Below, one piece after another: positions 42,941 through 53,788 of a stretch of DNA of 64,000 nucleotides; the stretch's first letter is position 1, and every line of letters starts with the position of its first letter. This DNA is from Myoxocephalus aenaeus (Eukaryota; Chordata; Actinopteri; Perciformes; Cottidae): contig JBAMJR010000189.1 in the NCBI GenBank assembly GCA_038501785.1, positions 5,386,001 through 5,450,000 of the forward strand, given 5' to 3'. The translations under genes and the position numbers were made by a program. The notes beneath the pieces are model-generated. The model was not told the origin of the DNA, searched no databases, and saw nothing but the letters and a program-made list of their open reading frames with translations.

Positions 42941-43570
42941 AACCCAAGTTTGGAGTCATAACAGAGAGACAATACTTCTGTTGGCTAAATAAGACGGAAG
43001 CTCTTTTATTCAACGAGCATGCAGGTGTTTTGCAGATGAAACGTCTTCCATCAATCACAGCTCTCGTTTCCTCCTCCTCCTCCAATGTTTTTTCCATTTC
43101 ATGATAAGATAAATGAAAACTGTATTTATATTATTATAGCTTTATATTTTTAATACAGAAATGTGAGTGTTCGGTGTGAAAACTGAAAACAAAATAATGC
43201 ATCCACATTTTTTTTATATTAAATTATATATAATATATAATTTAATAATAAAACAAATATATATATATATATATTTATAAATACATTTTTTATATTTAAC
43301 TGGTCAGATTTTGGTCATCCATGTTTGATTCCCAAATAAAGACTGAATACATTGAGATCAAGTATCGGCCAATGTTAATATTTATTTATTACATAATAAT
43401 ATAACTAAAATGTGAGTCGTGCAGTAGAGTTGAAGGACAGACTCTCAGACTTGTGGCTGTTGCTCTGTTATTGTCAATCTGCCCTCAGGGTCCCTGAACG
43501 CATCCCAGGTTCTCTGTTCACCACGTGACCTCCGACTGATGCTCTCCAACAATCAGCTGTTTGTCTGTCA

Positions 43571-43571
43571 G

Positions 43572-43638
<67 letters not shown>
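43571..43638. repeat. (CA)n microsatellite, about 34 units
   Basis: The longest pure dinucleotide run in the window. Confidence 0.95.
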
Positions 43639-43639
<1 letters not shown>

Positions 43640-43641
<2 letters not shown>

Positions 43642-44404
43642 TCCTGTGTCATCCTCTCAAACCCTCAAAGTAACATCTGCTGCAGCTCGACTTCTAAACT
43701 GAACTCAGTTTGTTCTGTTCTAAGCTTTTAAAGGGTTTTCTCTTAAAGGGACAGTACACCCCGACTCACTGTAAAGTGCTATTTTTTGTTTTTTAAATAA
43801 CTTTTCAAATGCATCACAAAGTGCTTTACAGATAATTGCCAATACATACATTTGAAGAAAATAGAGAGAAGCTGAAGAGACTAATGCACAACAAAATTAA
43901 GTATACAAAATTAAACTCTGAATAAATGTATCATGGATAAACGGTAAAAAAAAAAGTAGACTTAGAGCGAAATAAAATGGATATAAATAGAATATGTATA
44001 AATACGTGTAACATAACCCCCAACAACGCGGTATAGTATCAGACATAACAATGTATTTAAAAAAAAACCCACACGACTATAAAACACTTTAAAGCCTTTT
44101 AAAATGGTCAAATATTCCAATATTTCTTCAGTTAAAAGAAGCTTGTTTTTAAAGTTTAATGCTAACGATGCTCATAATCAATTATCAATGACCTCATCCT
44201 TCCTGGTCTTCCTCACAGCTCTGGTGTTCAGTAATGTGCCTTTTTTTTTTTTTTATGTGTCAGTGTGAAGTGAGTGTGAGTTTTCAGTTCAACCAGAAAT
44301 CTAAAAATACCTCAAAGAGAAGAAGAGCGTCCCGAAATAAACCTTGTCCGATACCGGCAGTCTGTTACCGGCATTCTGGTACCGGCAGCCGGCTGGCGTT
44401 CAAA
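43640..44404. other. myo6 intron 1 stretch, weak repeat signal
   Basis: AT-rich. The phrase CACAAAGTGCTTTACAGATA near 43817 resembles a common fish repeat end. Confidence 0.35.
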
Positions 44405-44455
44405 CAGACGAATCGATCGTCGTTCATGTCTTGAACGACGATCAATGTTCGTCTG
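44405..44455. repeat. Two-step hairpin
   Basis: Inner arms GATCGTCGTTCA and TGAACGACGATC are exact with a 5-nt loop; outer arms CAGACGAA and TTCGTCTG continue the stem. Confidence 0.85.
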
Positions 44456-44639
44456 CTTCAGACACACCAACTGTCTCAGCATTTACATTCCACCCATTAC
44501 TTACATTACTTACATTTTACCCATTACTCCATTACTTACATTTTACCCATTACCTCCCATTACTTCCCATCTCTGGCGGACCACCAAGGTCTATTTTTTC
44601 CCGCCACAGTTTCTCAATAAACCGGACATATTTAATTGC

Positions 44640-44722
44640 TCCCCGTTGCTGTGTTTACGGTGTATAGAGCAAAAATGTAAATCGCTTTGGATAAAAGAGT
44701 CAGCTTAATGTAATGTAATTTT
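44640..44722 (+). mobile_element. 3' fragment of the second SINE family
   Basis: AATCGCTTTGGATAAAAGAG and CAGCTTAATGTAATGTAAT match the 3' part of the reverse SINE at 22527-22700. The TTACATTACTTACATTTTAC-type words at 44496-44570 precede it. Confidence 0.7.
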
Positions 44723-45799
44723 CCCGCTGGCTCGTTGACCTCTGACCTCTATCAGCATTCATATTTATACAGAAAAGGAAATAGTTTACTGACACGTTCA
44801 ATATATACGCTGTTACAAGTATTAAATCCTGCAAAGTAAAAGTACAAAAGTGTCAGCATCAAAATATGGTAAAGACGTGTCCTCATTACGCAGAGTTGCG
44901 ACATTAATATACTTAATTATTAGGTTATTTACAACTGAATAATACATCATAGTTTATTAGTTGGTTTATATTTTGTATTAAGACTCTGAATCTGCGAACG
45001 TTAAATAAATGAAGTCAAGTTAAAACAATAATATTTCCTTTCACATAAAAAGGAAATACTCTAGTTCAGTACAAGTACCTCAACATTGTACTTAAGTACA
45101 GTACTTGAAGTATAGTGAATGTACTTAGTGAATGTACTTGAAGTATAGTTAATGTACTTGGTTATATTCCTAGAGTAAATTATTTGTTTATCTGTGAAAG
45201 ATGATGTGGATTTGAACTTTCTTTAAAAGCTGAAGTGACAAGTTAGTTCCACAGACATTTTTTTTTTTTTTACGTGTTTATCCAGAACGTGCAGCTCAGG
45301 TTTCACAGCAGAGCAAATGACTGGCAGCTATTTCATCAGCAGTATGTTTGAATGTGTAAACGGTGGAAAGGAAAGTAGTAGTGTTGTTGTTGTTTTGGAG
45401 AAAGAAAGACAGAAAATATTTTTTCTTTGTAAAAGCTGAAGATGGTTCTTCAGGTTCTGTCTTTTTTTTTTTTTTGACAAAAAACTAATATTGTCTGTTT
45501 CCAGCTTGTGACCTGGAAGAATTTTCTGGTTTTCTTTTGTCTCATCAGATCCTAAATTTGTATTTTTATGCTTTTGGGGGGAATTTTCCTAAACTAAAAC
45601 ATTTAAAGATGTCAACTATAAAAACAATAGTTTTCTAGATGTTATTTAAAGCGAGTTGGAGGTGTGGAAATGCATTTTATATTTTTCTTTTCTCCGTCAA
45701 ATGAACGCGTTGCTCCAGTAAAAACCAGACTGACCAGTACAGCCTCTGCATTGGGAACCATCAGCAGACATTCAGCTCCCAGCTGACTGAGGACGTTCA
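44723..45799. other. myo6 intron 1 stretch without recognised features
   Basis: AT-rich; the part 45060-45170 holds repeated GTACTTGAAGTATAGT-type words. No exon recognised. Confidence 0.4.
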
Positions 45800-46856
45800 A
45801 GGAGATGATGTTCCAGAGGAACACCATCATCCCGGAGGTTCTTCAACCCAAACTCTCCCAGCTCACCGTGCCAGCCCCCACCTGTCGGTGGATCACAAAC
45901 TTCCTGACAGACAGGACCGCAGGTGAGGCTGGGAAAAATCACATCCAGCACCCGGACCATAAGCAATGGCGTCCCCCAGGGATGTGTGCTCTCCCCTCTG
46001 CTCTTCTCCCTCTACACCAACGACTGCACCTCACGGGACCCATCTGTTAAACTCCTGAAATTCGCAGACGACACAACGATCATCGGCCTCATCAGGAACG
46101 GTGACGAGCTGAACAAGCTTAAGACTGTGGCGATGACAGTGGACTTCAGGAGGAGCCCCCCAACACTACCCCCCCCTCACCATACACAACAGCACTGTTT
46201 CTGCGGTGGAGTCCTTCAGGTTTCTGGGATCCACAATCTCCCAGGACCTGAAGTGGACCGCCAACATCAACACCATCCGGAAAAAGGCCCAGCAGAGGCT
46301 GTACTTCCTGCGCCAGCTCAGGAAGTTCAACCTGCCTCAGGAACTGCTGATCCTTTTCTACTCCGCCATCATCCAGTCTGTCCTCTGCTCTTCCATTACT
46401 GTGTGGTTTGGATCGGCCACCAAAGAAGACAGTCAGACTACAGTGGATCGTCAGGTCTGCAGAGAGAACTATTGGTTCCAGCCTGCCCTCCATCCTGGAC
46501 TTGTACACCTCAGTCAGGAAGCCGGCTGTAAAGATCACTGCAGACCCCTCATACCCTGGACACAAGCTGTTCCAACTCCTCCCCTCTGGTAGGCGCTACA
46601 GAGCACTGTACGCCAAAACCACCAGACACAGAAACAGCTTCTTTCCACTGGCCGTCACTCTGATGAACAATTAATCAGACACCTTCATCTGCACTTTTTA
46701 CTACTGTCTTTATGTCTTTTTTAATCTTTTTTTATATTTATCTTTACTGTATATTGTGTATAAGTTCGAAGAGCAAAGTAAAACCGGAGTCAAATTCCAT
46801 GTATGTGCAAACTTACATGGCCATTAAAGCTGATCCTGATTCTGATCATTTATAGA
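45800..46856 (+). mobile_element. L2/CR1-type LINE, 5'-truncated, decayed
   Basis: It contains NTIIPEVLQPKLSQL, then NGVPQGCVLSPLLFSLYTND and the active-site motif FADDTTIIG (46055-46085). After a gap come FRFLGSTISQDLKWT and the C-terminal PSGRRYRALYAKTTRHRNSF. Frameshifts lie near 45925, 46140 and 46440. The 3' end is GATCCTGATTCTGATC. It belongs with the element at 35698-37345. Confidence 0.9.
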
Positions 46857-46860
46857 TCTC

Positions 46861-47146
46861 TGCATTCTAATTCTCTCATCGATTTGTGGACGTTTTGAAG
46901 CCTCTAGTTCGGCTTTTTGGCCGTCGCCATCTTGTTTTTTTGCAACCAGAGAACAGGAAGTGACCATATATGGACTGAGGAGTGACTTAGAGACACCGTA
47001 TACGTCTCTGGTGTCGACCTGTCAATCACCTTGTAGCCCCACCCTAAAGCATCCCCTGCTTTATGGTCTGTTTGACTCTAAATGACCATCATTTACTAAA
47101 TGAACATCATGCTGTATTGAAGACTTGAAACTAGAGATTGAGACTA
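46861..47146 (+). mobile_element. Dispersed fish repeat, partial copy
   Basis: It matches 10425-10620 (TTTTGAAGCCTC, CATCTTGTTTTTTTGCAACC, ATGGTCTGTTTGACTCTAAA), with a different middle at 46990-47060. Confidence 0.8.
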
Positions 47147-47265
47147 GGGCTGCAACAACGAATCGATAAAATTGGATTATTAAAAGAGTTGGCAACTAAT
47201 TTCATTATCGATTCGTCGTGTCGCGCGATTATTACGCCACTCAATAAGTCGCGGAGATGTTTGAG
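47147..47265 (+). mobile_element. hAT-end fragment (TAGGGCTGCAAC)
   Basis: It begins TAGGGCTGCAACAACGAATC and contains ATTATCGATTCG. A related fragment, AGGGGTGCAACTAAC, lies at 48737-48990. Confidence 0.6.
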
Positions 47266-47773
47266 CGTGGAAAGCACACGGCTACCTGTACCGGCGATCA
47301 TAACGGGGAATGTGAGGTCTTTGGTAAAGACACGCTGGTAAAGACTGAGAGGGTCTTCCGTGAGTGCAGCCTCATGTGTTTCACGGAGACATGGCTGCAC
47401 GCGGATTTTAAGGACCACAGCGCGGCTTCAGGACTGTTCAGCAGACAGAGACGTTATACTGAGCGGTAAGAAGGGAGGTGGCGGGACTGCAGTGTATGTG
47501 AACGAGAGGTGGTGCAATCCCGACTGTGTGTGAAGGAGACCGTTGTATCTTCGGCCAACTTTATTAGCTCAACATTAGCATAACACAGACTGTGACTGAC
47601 AGGTTCGTACAACTCCAAGAGCGGACTGCGGACTGAACACGCCCCCCTCTGATATCACATACACCGGATCACTCCGCTCTGTATGTCAATAAAATAGTAC
47701 CATTACATTACAACGCTGAGGAAGCAGTGGACACCATCCACTCCACTGTGTCTGGACTGCTGAGTCAACAGTA
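47266..47773 (+). mobile_element. LINE endonuclease fragment (5' part of a split LINE)
   Basis: The frame FRECSLMCFTETWLHADF is the endonuclease region of an L2-type LINE, with several stops. The element continues at 48529-48736 after an insertion. Confidence 0.8.
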
Positions 47774-48528
47774 GGGCTGGGCGGTATGGCCAAAAATCCA
47801 TATCACGGTATTTTGTAGGATTCTGCCGGTTTCACGGTATATCATGGTATTTTTTTTCCCGAATAAACACATTAATTTATTGACGCCGAAAAGGACCGCC
47901 CGCCATCGTTATTCACCACTCGCTCGCAACTGGCCAGCAGCTGTTTGTACGTTGGTACATAGGTTGTGTTAGGAAGCTAAACATGGAGGGATTTAGGACC
48001 ATGGGGAATGTAGTTATTTCATATCCCTTCATACTGGTGGCGCATGCGCATCCGTAACGACTATTGTCATTCTTCTTCTTCGGCAGGCAGCAACATTTAA
48101 AGTTTACAGTCACAGCTGCGTGTCCAGCGGTCTGAGCTACTTATGTCTCACGGATAGAGGTTGACTCACGGTTTAGAAGAAATGACATAGACAAAATGCA
48201 TTCAGGGTAAAGCCCGCCCACTCAGCCGCACCGGAAGAGACTTCTTCCTGCACATGAAGAGTCTTCCTGTGTGGGCGGGCATTTTGGCGAAGTAATTTAC
48301 CCAGCATGCATTTTCCGATGTCATTCCCTTCAAACCATAAGTCAACTGAGTCTCCATGAGAGCTAAGTAGCTCCGTCCGCTGCTCCTTCAGCTTCAAGCT
48401 GTGAATGTTAAATGTTGTTGCCTGCCAAAGTGCGGCGACCAGTATGATGGTATATGAAAAATTCATACCATACGGAAAGCCGAAACCGGTATACCGGTTC
48501 AGCTTTCCTACTGGAGGCAATGCTAAGG
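47774..48528 (+). mobile_element. DNA transposon splitting the LINE (TAGGGCTGGGCGGTATGGCC end)
   Basis: The left end TAGGGCTGGGCGGTATGGCC with CACGGTATTTTGTA matches, in inverse, the right end of the MITE at 57102-57326. The right end is less clear (CATACCATACGGAAAGCC ... ACCGGTATACCGG). Confidence 0.7.
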
Positions 48529-48736
48529 CTGCATACAGGTCTGATCACGACCTGGTCCTGCTGACACCCAGGTATGTTCCTCTGGTGCAGAGACCACCTC
48601 CTAACAGGACTGTTAGGAGGTGGTCTCAGGAGGTTAATGACGCCCTGCAGGACTGCTTTGAGTCAACGGACTGGGATGTGCTGTGTGGACCACATGGGGA
48701 GGACATCAACAGCATGACAGACTGCATCACAGAATT
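48529..48736 (+). mobile_element. LINE fragment, continuation (endonuclease to RT linker)
   Basis: The frame ends SDHDLVLLTPRYVPLVQR, WSQEVNDALQDCFESTDWDV, typical of L2-type LINEs directly before the linker seen at 37200-36900 in the other copy. Confidence 0.85.
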
Positions 48737-49002
48737 AGGGGTGCAACTAACTATTATTTTAATAATCGATTAATCGGTTGATTTATTTTTTCGATGAATT
48801 GGATAAAAATAAATAAAAAAAACATTAATTTCCAACGCTTTATTCAAAAACAGAACTGACAGTGCAAAACCTCTTCAGAAAGTGCACAAACGGGTTGCTC
48901 CTTGAACATCCCTGAGCTGTTAATTAAAAAAATAAAAATGGACTAACACTAAAAACATACACATGTATGCTTTACATCTGCCTAATGTGAGCCCTTTTTA
49001 CT
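48737..49002 (+). mobile_element. hAT-end fragment (AGGGGTGCAACTAAC)
   Basis: It begins AGGGGTGCAACTAACTATTA, then AATAATCGATTAATCGG, a common fish hAT terminus; the other end is missing, cut by a SINE. Confidence 0.65.
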
Positions 49003-49240
49003 GGGCGGCTGTAGCTCAGGGGGATGAGTGGTCGTCCCGCAACCACAAGGTAGCCGGTTCAATCCCCAGTCCCCCCTAGCTCACACGTCGAAGTGTCCCT
49101 GAGCAAGACACTGAACCCTAAATTGCTCCCCGGGCGCCTCACAGGGCTGCCCACTGCTCCTTAAGACATTAAGGATGGGTTAAATGCAGAGGACACATTT
49201 CATGTATGTATGTACTATGACGAATAAAAAGTATTTCTGT
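49003..49240 (+). mobile_element. tRNA-derived SINE, copy 2
   Basis: Same family as 15277-15515: A box TAGCTCAGGGGGATGAGTGG, B box GGTTCAATCCC (49056-49066), the same body and a short A/T-rich tail. Confidence 0.88.
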
Positions 49241-49244
49241 AATA

Positions 49245-50557
49245 GATCTCCATGGAGTAGAGGCTGCATCTAGCATGCCCTGCTTTATCAATATGTATGA
49301 AACAGTGGGAAGCTGTACTGCTCCTCTCACTTCTGGTTTCACCACTTCATCTCAGCTCTGCATCAAGCAGCTCTGCATCAAGCTGCGCTACATATAGAGC
49401 GTCCTCTTCCATTCTGGGTCTCTTATAACCACGACGTCACGTTGTTGGCTAAGCCCAACTACGTGATTTGCTACATTCTACTTTGAGTAAAACAATTGAA
49501 AACCTGCAGCTAGATGTGCCGGTTTAACGTTAGTGAGTGACTGGTGAACTGAACCAGACCGGGGGGTGACGGCATGTTTCGTCACGCTACGTTTTTTTAC
49601 AAGCAAGACTGAACTGTAACGGAACATAAAGTAACTTTAACCATACTACACAACCCAAACACGTTAGCTAACGTGATAGCAAGCTGACTAGCTTCCATTA
49701 AAAACCAATGGGTCACGGACCCGTTCATCCTGTGGTTTTATTTTGAAGGCAGCGGAGTTTCGTTTTTTTGCCAGCTCTGGTTTCAACTTGTTTTGCACTT
49801 GTCCCTCCATGTTTTCAGCAGCGTGTGCCAGGTTGAGTCAAACCATCCTGATATTGGGGAGACTCTGGGTTTTTAGGATAATTAATGGCGCTGCCTGCAG
49901 GACAGGAAAAAACTCTGGGGTCATGAGGAGAATTGAGTGCTGCTTCATTTTCTGTAAAGCACAATGTTTTTCAGTATTTACCTACTGATGAGGTAATCAC
50001 AAGAAAAGTTAAATTTGTATATATGAATACTTTTGAATTGTACTTTTTTGTATTTTGAATTTGTGGAAAAGCTGCTCCTCAAGACAGTGACTATTTCCAT
50101 AGTAAAGTGTTTGTTATAGATTCAGTGAGTGTGTATTCTCAGTTAAAGTTAGGTCATTTGAGTCTTTTTTTAAACTACTTCTTAGTTGTTGGACTTTTTT
50201 TGTTTGTGCATGAAAGCTGTTGAGTCTGTTTAAAAACGTCTGAAGATTCTGAATTGTTATGTATGTTGTAATACCTCGTGTCCTGAAGATGCACTTTGTG
50301 GGGTTTTAATTTAAATGCAGCTAATTGAGAAAATGGAATAGTTCCCCCTCTAGCATCGCCACCAGCTGCTCGTTTTGGTTCATCATTAAACTTGTTTTTG
50401 TGTTGGCATACATATTCTGTACTATCTCAGGTTTACACTGCACCATCTTTTCATTAAATAAATTTGAGAAGTTGAGACTGTTCCTCGATTCGGGTCGCGT
50501 CTTGTTATTCAGGGGTGATGGTGGGTCCTGGAGCCAGACCAGTTGAGAACCACTGAT
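49245..50557 (+). mobile_element. Composite of hAT fragments ending TTGAGAACCACTG
   Basis: Part 49250-49700 is the inverse of 26170-26570 plus 27330-27390. Part 49730-50050 matches 57835-58095 (TTTTTTTGCCAGCTCTGG). The right end TTGAGAACCACTG pairs with the CAGTGATTCTCAACTGGTGG start seen at 57775. Confidence 0.75.
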
Positions 50558-50562
50558 ATATA

Positions 50563-50670
50563 ATTCTATACAACCAGAGGAGTCACCTCTGGTGGTCAGT
50601 AGAGAGAATGCAGCTTTAACACATGAAGCATAGACTTCTATACAACCAGAGGAGTCGCCCCCTGGCAATC
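50563..50670 (+). mobile_element. Dispersed repeat, tandem partial copies
   Basis: ACAACCAGAGGAGTC occurs twice (about 50571 and 50643) with GAATGCAGCTTTAACACATG between; same family as 10425-10830. Confidence 0.75.
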
Positions 50671-51131
50671 TTTCACTGAGAATCTTTTTCTTCATCATCA
50701 TGAGCGTTACATTTGTCCTGACGGCGTTCATCAGGAGGTAAAGCAGATCAGATAGCGACCTTGTGTCCTCAGTTATTTTTTTGCCAGAGCAGCTTCCTTC
50801 TGAGTGAGGACAGACTTTAACCTCCCAGTCAGAGACTTTGTGACCGCGGGTCGGATACCGTTCGTACCCGCTTGTACAGTCCAGCCCATCAGCCGTGAGA
50901 ACCTCACACAACCTTTCGTTTTGTCGTCGTCCTGAGTTACTGACCGCAGAGCGCTGTGTGCTGCAGCCGTTTGATTCAACAGAACAGAGCGTTTCTCATT
51001 AAATGTTCTCTTCTTTTAACCACAAAGTGAAATGCAGTCTGCTGCTTTGTTCACGGGACATTTTACTGCCCTGACAATGAGTTACCAGCAACCTTTGGTC
51101 TACATTCAGGCCTTCAGGCCTCCAGCTTCGT
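50671..51131. other. myo6 intron 1 stretch without recognised features
   Basis: No exon or repeat was recognised. Confidence 0.35.
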
Positions 51132-51992
51132 TTAGACTCCGTAGTAAAGCGAGAAGACGGCGTCATGAAGGCCGAGCCTCGTAATCTGTTGGTGTATTAT
51201 GCAGTGGTAATTAAGGAAGTCGGGGAAAACATTGTCCTCCCTGCACTTGGCAATAAATCCATTCAAGCTGCCAACCGTTTGTGGTGATTGACAATAATAG
51301 GCTCGTTCGAGATGAGACAGTTCTGCGCAGAATCGATCGCCGGCGATCGGCACGCAATGCATGCTGGTTGAATTTGTGTCAGACTTGATCCCGACTTGCT
51401 CTGACGTCATGCACACGTGGTCAACGATAATCTCACGAGAGCAAGTTGGCCCCCGATTTCAGAGCCAGGCGCTGCAGTAGCTCTCCACCAACTGCGTGGC
51501 GCAGTGCATGATGGGAAACGCCTGGCTGTCGCCACACCAGAGAGCTGATTGGCTCTTAGATTTGACAGCAAACACCACGTGTTGTAGAAAAACCTTATTT
51601 TATGTGTAGTTGTAATACTTAACGCTGGATTGTTGACTATTAGTCATGTTTAATCTAAAAACATATTTTGTGTGGTTGATAATACAAAATCATATTTCTG
51701 CAACACATATCTAAACCAGTAGTCATGTATTTCACAGGCAGACATAAAAAGAACAAAGGATGCAGCTACACACACATTTCTACATAAATATATATTTATA
51801 AACACATATGAAAAAATCCAAACGTGATCTGTAAACTACAAGAAGCCTAAAGTTGGGAACTAACAGGAAGTCATTCTCTTTCGAACGAGCCTGTTAATTT
51901 GCCCACCGGGAGCTGCGTTTTGCCGATAAAGTTTTTGAAAGAGTGAAAAAAAAGTCATATTTTTTTTATTTACGTATTGGGCACCCCTGCGT
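51132..51992 (-). mobile_element. hAT fragment with transposase remnant
   Basis: On the minus strand near 51170-51290 the frame LNGFIAKCREDNVFPDFLNY and CIIHQQ resembles hAT transposases of the ZBED/GTF2IRD2-like group. The end TTGGGCACCCCTG (about 51978-51990) fits a CAGGGGTGCCCAA terminus. Strongly decayed, with AT-rich filler. Confidence 0.6.
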
Positions 51993-52353
51993 TACAAAGA
52001 CTGTACATTTGTTTTTAAATGTCTTAAAAATCTACATTTGAGTAAATATTTAGTATATTTAGAGAATTGTCAACCTTTTCCTTTACCGCTTCTTTATGAA
52101 GCATTCAAATCTTGACTTATTATTCACCTGAATAATGTCAAGCTGTCACAGTATCAAGGAGACATAATGCAGAAAGGAAACCATGAAGACCCTGAAGATT
52201 ATTTCCGATCTCTACCTGAACTTACACCTTTCCCACAATGTGTGTGGATGTTAGAGACACCAATAATTTGACTCTTTTTAAATTTGTAATTAAATGCAAT
52301 GCAGGTTTGTCCACTAGAGTTCTGCAGGATGAAGAACAGTGAGGCTTGCTATG

Positions 52354-53788
52354 CAGGGCTCCAGACTAACTTTTTTTACTAGGAGCACAGTGGCCCCTAA
52401 CTTAAAATTTTAGGGGCGCAAGCAGAAAATTTAGGGGCGCACACTATAAATCGACTTGCAAAGTTTTCCTATCATTTTCACTGTATTACTGATAAATACT
52501 TTGACAATAAATGCATACACTACAATCTTAGGTGAACTCGCGCAGCCACTCATCGCGAAAGCTGAATTTCCTGCCTTTTTTCGCCACGACCGTTTCCTCA
52601 CAATCTGAGTCTGACTCATTCTCGGGATTTGTCTTTAGGTTTAGGAAGAAAGTACGAACTGATAGTCCGCTTCGCCATTGTCCATTGTTTACAGGAGACA
52701 CCGCTATGTGAAATCTGTGGATTCGCGCGATAACCCCCAAGACCCGCCTCTTTTCACACATTAGCCTATCACAGTGGTCATTCGCCCCCCCCAGGCATTA
52801 CCGCTAACCAGGCACGTGCACAAACATTTTGGGGGGCAGGTGCTCAAACCCAAAAAAGGGCAACCATCGCCAAAATTATTTATGAAATAAAAAATAAAAA
52901 ATAAAAAACAGTAGGATATTTTCAACTTATATATTTATTGTTGTTAATAAACTAACTAAAATCATCAAATTGAATAAATAAATGAATAACAGGCAACTTT
53001 CCGTGTCCTCTCCTGACCAGGCACAACAGTAGGTAAAGGAATGTTGAGCCTCTGCTTCTCTGACGCACCTTGAAACATCTCCTGAACTTCTCCTCAGACC
53101 TCAATGCTTATTGTGTGAATTACACCATCAGTTAGCTTGAGGCTGTGGAGCGGTCCAGGCTTTCTTGTTGCAGAGCGTTTGATGAAGAGCAGTGACTTCA
53201 CATGCTGGGTGCTGATTTCCATGCAGAGGATGAATGCCAAGTTAATCGAATTTTTGTAAATTTTTTCTAGCTGTGAATTCTCGTGACATTTATAAACACG
53301 TCGGACCAGTTGCGACGTAATGTTTTCAGCGGCGTTAATGTTGTGGTTAATTTATCACCAAACAACGTCGGGGGATTGCACAAACACCGTCACTACCCGT
53401 TTGTCTGACGCTGCGGGCCAGAGCAGAAGTAGCTGCACCCGTCTGGCCTGGCGCTCAGCACTGCATGGGCACGACGTGGAGGGGGGGGGGCGCGCGGGGG
53501 CTCGTGAGCGCCACGGAGCATGTCGGGGCGAAATTCTCACAATAACTCGAATAAATGCAAAAGGGCAGGTGCTTGAGCACCACTAGGGGTCTATCTGTGC
53601 ACGTGCCTGCCGCTAACTATAGTGGGCTGAAGTGTAGAACAAGTTTGTCAGCAACAAAAATATTTAATAAAACAAAACAAAAAAAAAGAAATACTGGTCG
53701 CGCATGCGCGAGTAGATGAAAAATTTAGTCGCACTGTGTCTAATTTTAGGCGCAAAATGCGACCATTTGGTCGCAGTCTGGAGCCCTG
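52354..53788. mobile_element. hAT-type element, CAGGGCTCCAGACT ends, hosting another hAT
   Basis: The ends CAGGGCTCCAGACT and AGTCTGGAGCCCTG are exact inverses. On the minus strand near 52530-52600, KKGRKFSFRDEWLREF resembles the N-terminal region of a hAT transposase, so it may derive from an autonomous element. A second hAT element is nested at 52809-53609. Confidence 0.85.
52809..53609. mobile_element. hAT-type element nested in another, 8-bp target duplication CCGCTAAC
   Basis: The ends CAGGCACGTGCACA and TGTGCACGTGCCTG are exact inverses, and CCGCTAAC flanks both sides exactly (52801-52808 and 53610-53617). No transposase found. Confidence 0.95.

Noticed and set aside
50321..50911. A 196-codon minus-strand open frame.
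   Set aside because: It crosses the end of a hAT fragment and two partial dispersed repeats, with no recognisable domain.
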